DNA from: Nitrosospira multiformis
GTDB lineage: Bacteria > Pseudomonadota > Gammaproteobacteria > Burkholderiales > Nitrosomonadaceae
Length of the DNA: 64,000 bases
Assembly (NCBI RefSeq): GCF_900103165.1
Contig: NZ_FNKY01000001.1
Coordinates: 620,001-684,000 of the forward strand
Direction: 5' to 3'
Shown one piece after another: positions 63,459-64,000 of the stretch. The position numbers were made by a program, and so were the translations under genes. The notes beneath the pieces are model-generated. The model did not search any database and was not told the DNA's origin. It was given only the letters and a program-made list of their open reading frames with translations. Positions within the stretch are counted from its first letter, which is position 1. Every line of letters begins with the position of its first letter.

Positions 63459-64000
63459 TGGGAATACGCGCGGGCGGCACCCTGCTCACGGGTGCCTTGC
63501 TGGGGGTAGTCATGGTAGCGGTGGTATTCGGCGGCGAGGCCGCCGTCTCCACCACCGAATTCTGCACCAGCTGTCACTCCATGTCCTATCCGGCGGAGGA
63601 GCTCAAGACCTCCTCGCACTATGGCGCCCTGGGCGCCAACCCGGGCTGCAAGGATTGCCACATCCCGCAGGGCTTCAAGAACTTCCACCTGGCGGTGGCG
63701 ACGCACGTGGTGGATGGGGCGCGCGAACTGTACCTGGAATTTGCCAACGACTACTCCACGCTGGAGAAATTCAACGAGCGCAGGCTGATCATGGCGCACG
63801 ATGCGCGCATGAACCTGAAGAAGTGGGACAGCAACACCTGCCGCGAATGCCACAAGAACCCGCAGCCGCCGGGGGCTGATGCCAAGGCCGCGCACAAGAA
63901 GATGGAGACCGAAGGGGCCACCTGTATCGACTGCCATCAGAACCTGGTGCACAAGGAAGTCGCCGAGACCGACCTCAATGCCAGCCGCAAGGAAGGCAAA
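63458..64000 (+). CDS. cycB: Cytochrome cM552 (tetrahaem membrane quinone reductase), partial
   Basis: NapC/NrfH-type membrane-anchored cytochrome that passes electrons from cytochrome c554 to ubiquinone. One N-terminal helix (about residues 8-26), and four haem motifs are visible: CTSCH, CKDCH, CRECH and CIDCH. The frame has no stop before the window's end at residue 181, so the gene continues. It overlaps the cycA stop by one base. It completes the haoA-haoB-cycA-cycB electron chain. Confidence 0.95.
   Translation, partial: MGIRAGGTLLTGALLGVVMVAVVFGGEAAVSTTEFCTSCHSMSYPAEELKTSSHYGALGANPGCKDCHIPQGFKNFHLAVATHVVDGARELYLEFANDYSTLEKFNERRLIMAHDARMNLKKWDSNTCRECHKNPQPPGADAKAAHKKMETEGATCIDCHQNLVHKEVAETDLNASRKEGK

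Noticed and set aside
1-64000. tRNA, rRNA or CRISPR genes
   Set aside because: No cloverleaf with CCA-type end, rRNA sequence or regularly spaced short repeats was recognised in the intergenic regions.

Overview
The window looks like chromosome of an ammonia-oxidising betaproteobacterium of the Nitrosospira type. The main evidence is at the right end: a copper nitrite reductase gene (nirK) followed by the hydroxylamine-oxidation cluster haoA-haoB-cycA-cycB (cycB runs off the window). Betaproteobacterial synteny elsewhere agrees: aat-bpt, miaB-phoH-ybeY-corC, hemCDXY, cutA-dsbD, and exosortase-A-associated genes. The organism name is inference from gene content; no rRNA gene is present.

Layout. 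0.35-13.5 kb is housekeeping: N-degron transferases (aat, bpt), a secreted TPR protein, pyrD, a soluble RnfB-like ferredoxin, nth, two small cytochromes c, an ABC-F ATPase, and the miaB/phoH/ybeY/corC block with a divergent pyrophosphatase. 13.6-25.8 kb holds ppc, the haem genes hemC-hemD-hemX-hemY, a 2Fe-2S flavin reductase, cutA-dsbD and a TlpA-like thioredoxin. 25.8-36.1 kb is mixed envelope material: a DUF2490 protein, a TauE/SafE exporter, DUF2784, a giant DUF748 (AsmA-like) protein, a phosphate-selective porin with a four-unit Pho box array, and a secreted trypsin-like protease. 36.3-48.4 kb is a regulatory and sugar cluster of the exosortase A (PEP-CTERM) type: two orphan response regulators, an EpsB_2-type sugar transferase, PrsK/PrsR, an acyl-CoA ligase, a PLP decarboxylase and a glutamine amidotransferase, but no exosortase gene.

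48.9-57.9 kb is the most unusual part. It is a compact same-strand run of two glycosyltransferases of the arsenosugar-associated families, an ArsM-type methyltransferase with all four family cysteines, a radical SAM enzyme that does not look like ArsS, a TVP38 membrane domain fused to a disulfide oxidoreductase, and a complete PstSCAB-type ABC importer without PhoU. I read it as a candidate arsenic (or other oxyanion) import and organo-metalloid synthesis system.

Mobile and repeated DNA. A 264-bp MITE with nearly perfect 32-bp ends lies just upstream of the DUF748 gene. A second MITE-like element lies between pstB and nirK. A dispersed element of about 70-110 bp occurs at least five times, usually ending directly at the ribosome-binding site of a gene. 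I saw no tRNA, rRNA, CRISPR array, prophage or intact transposase. All family assignments rest on reading motifs by eye; no database search was run.
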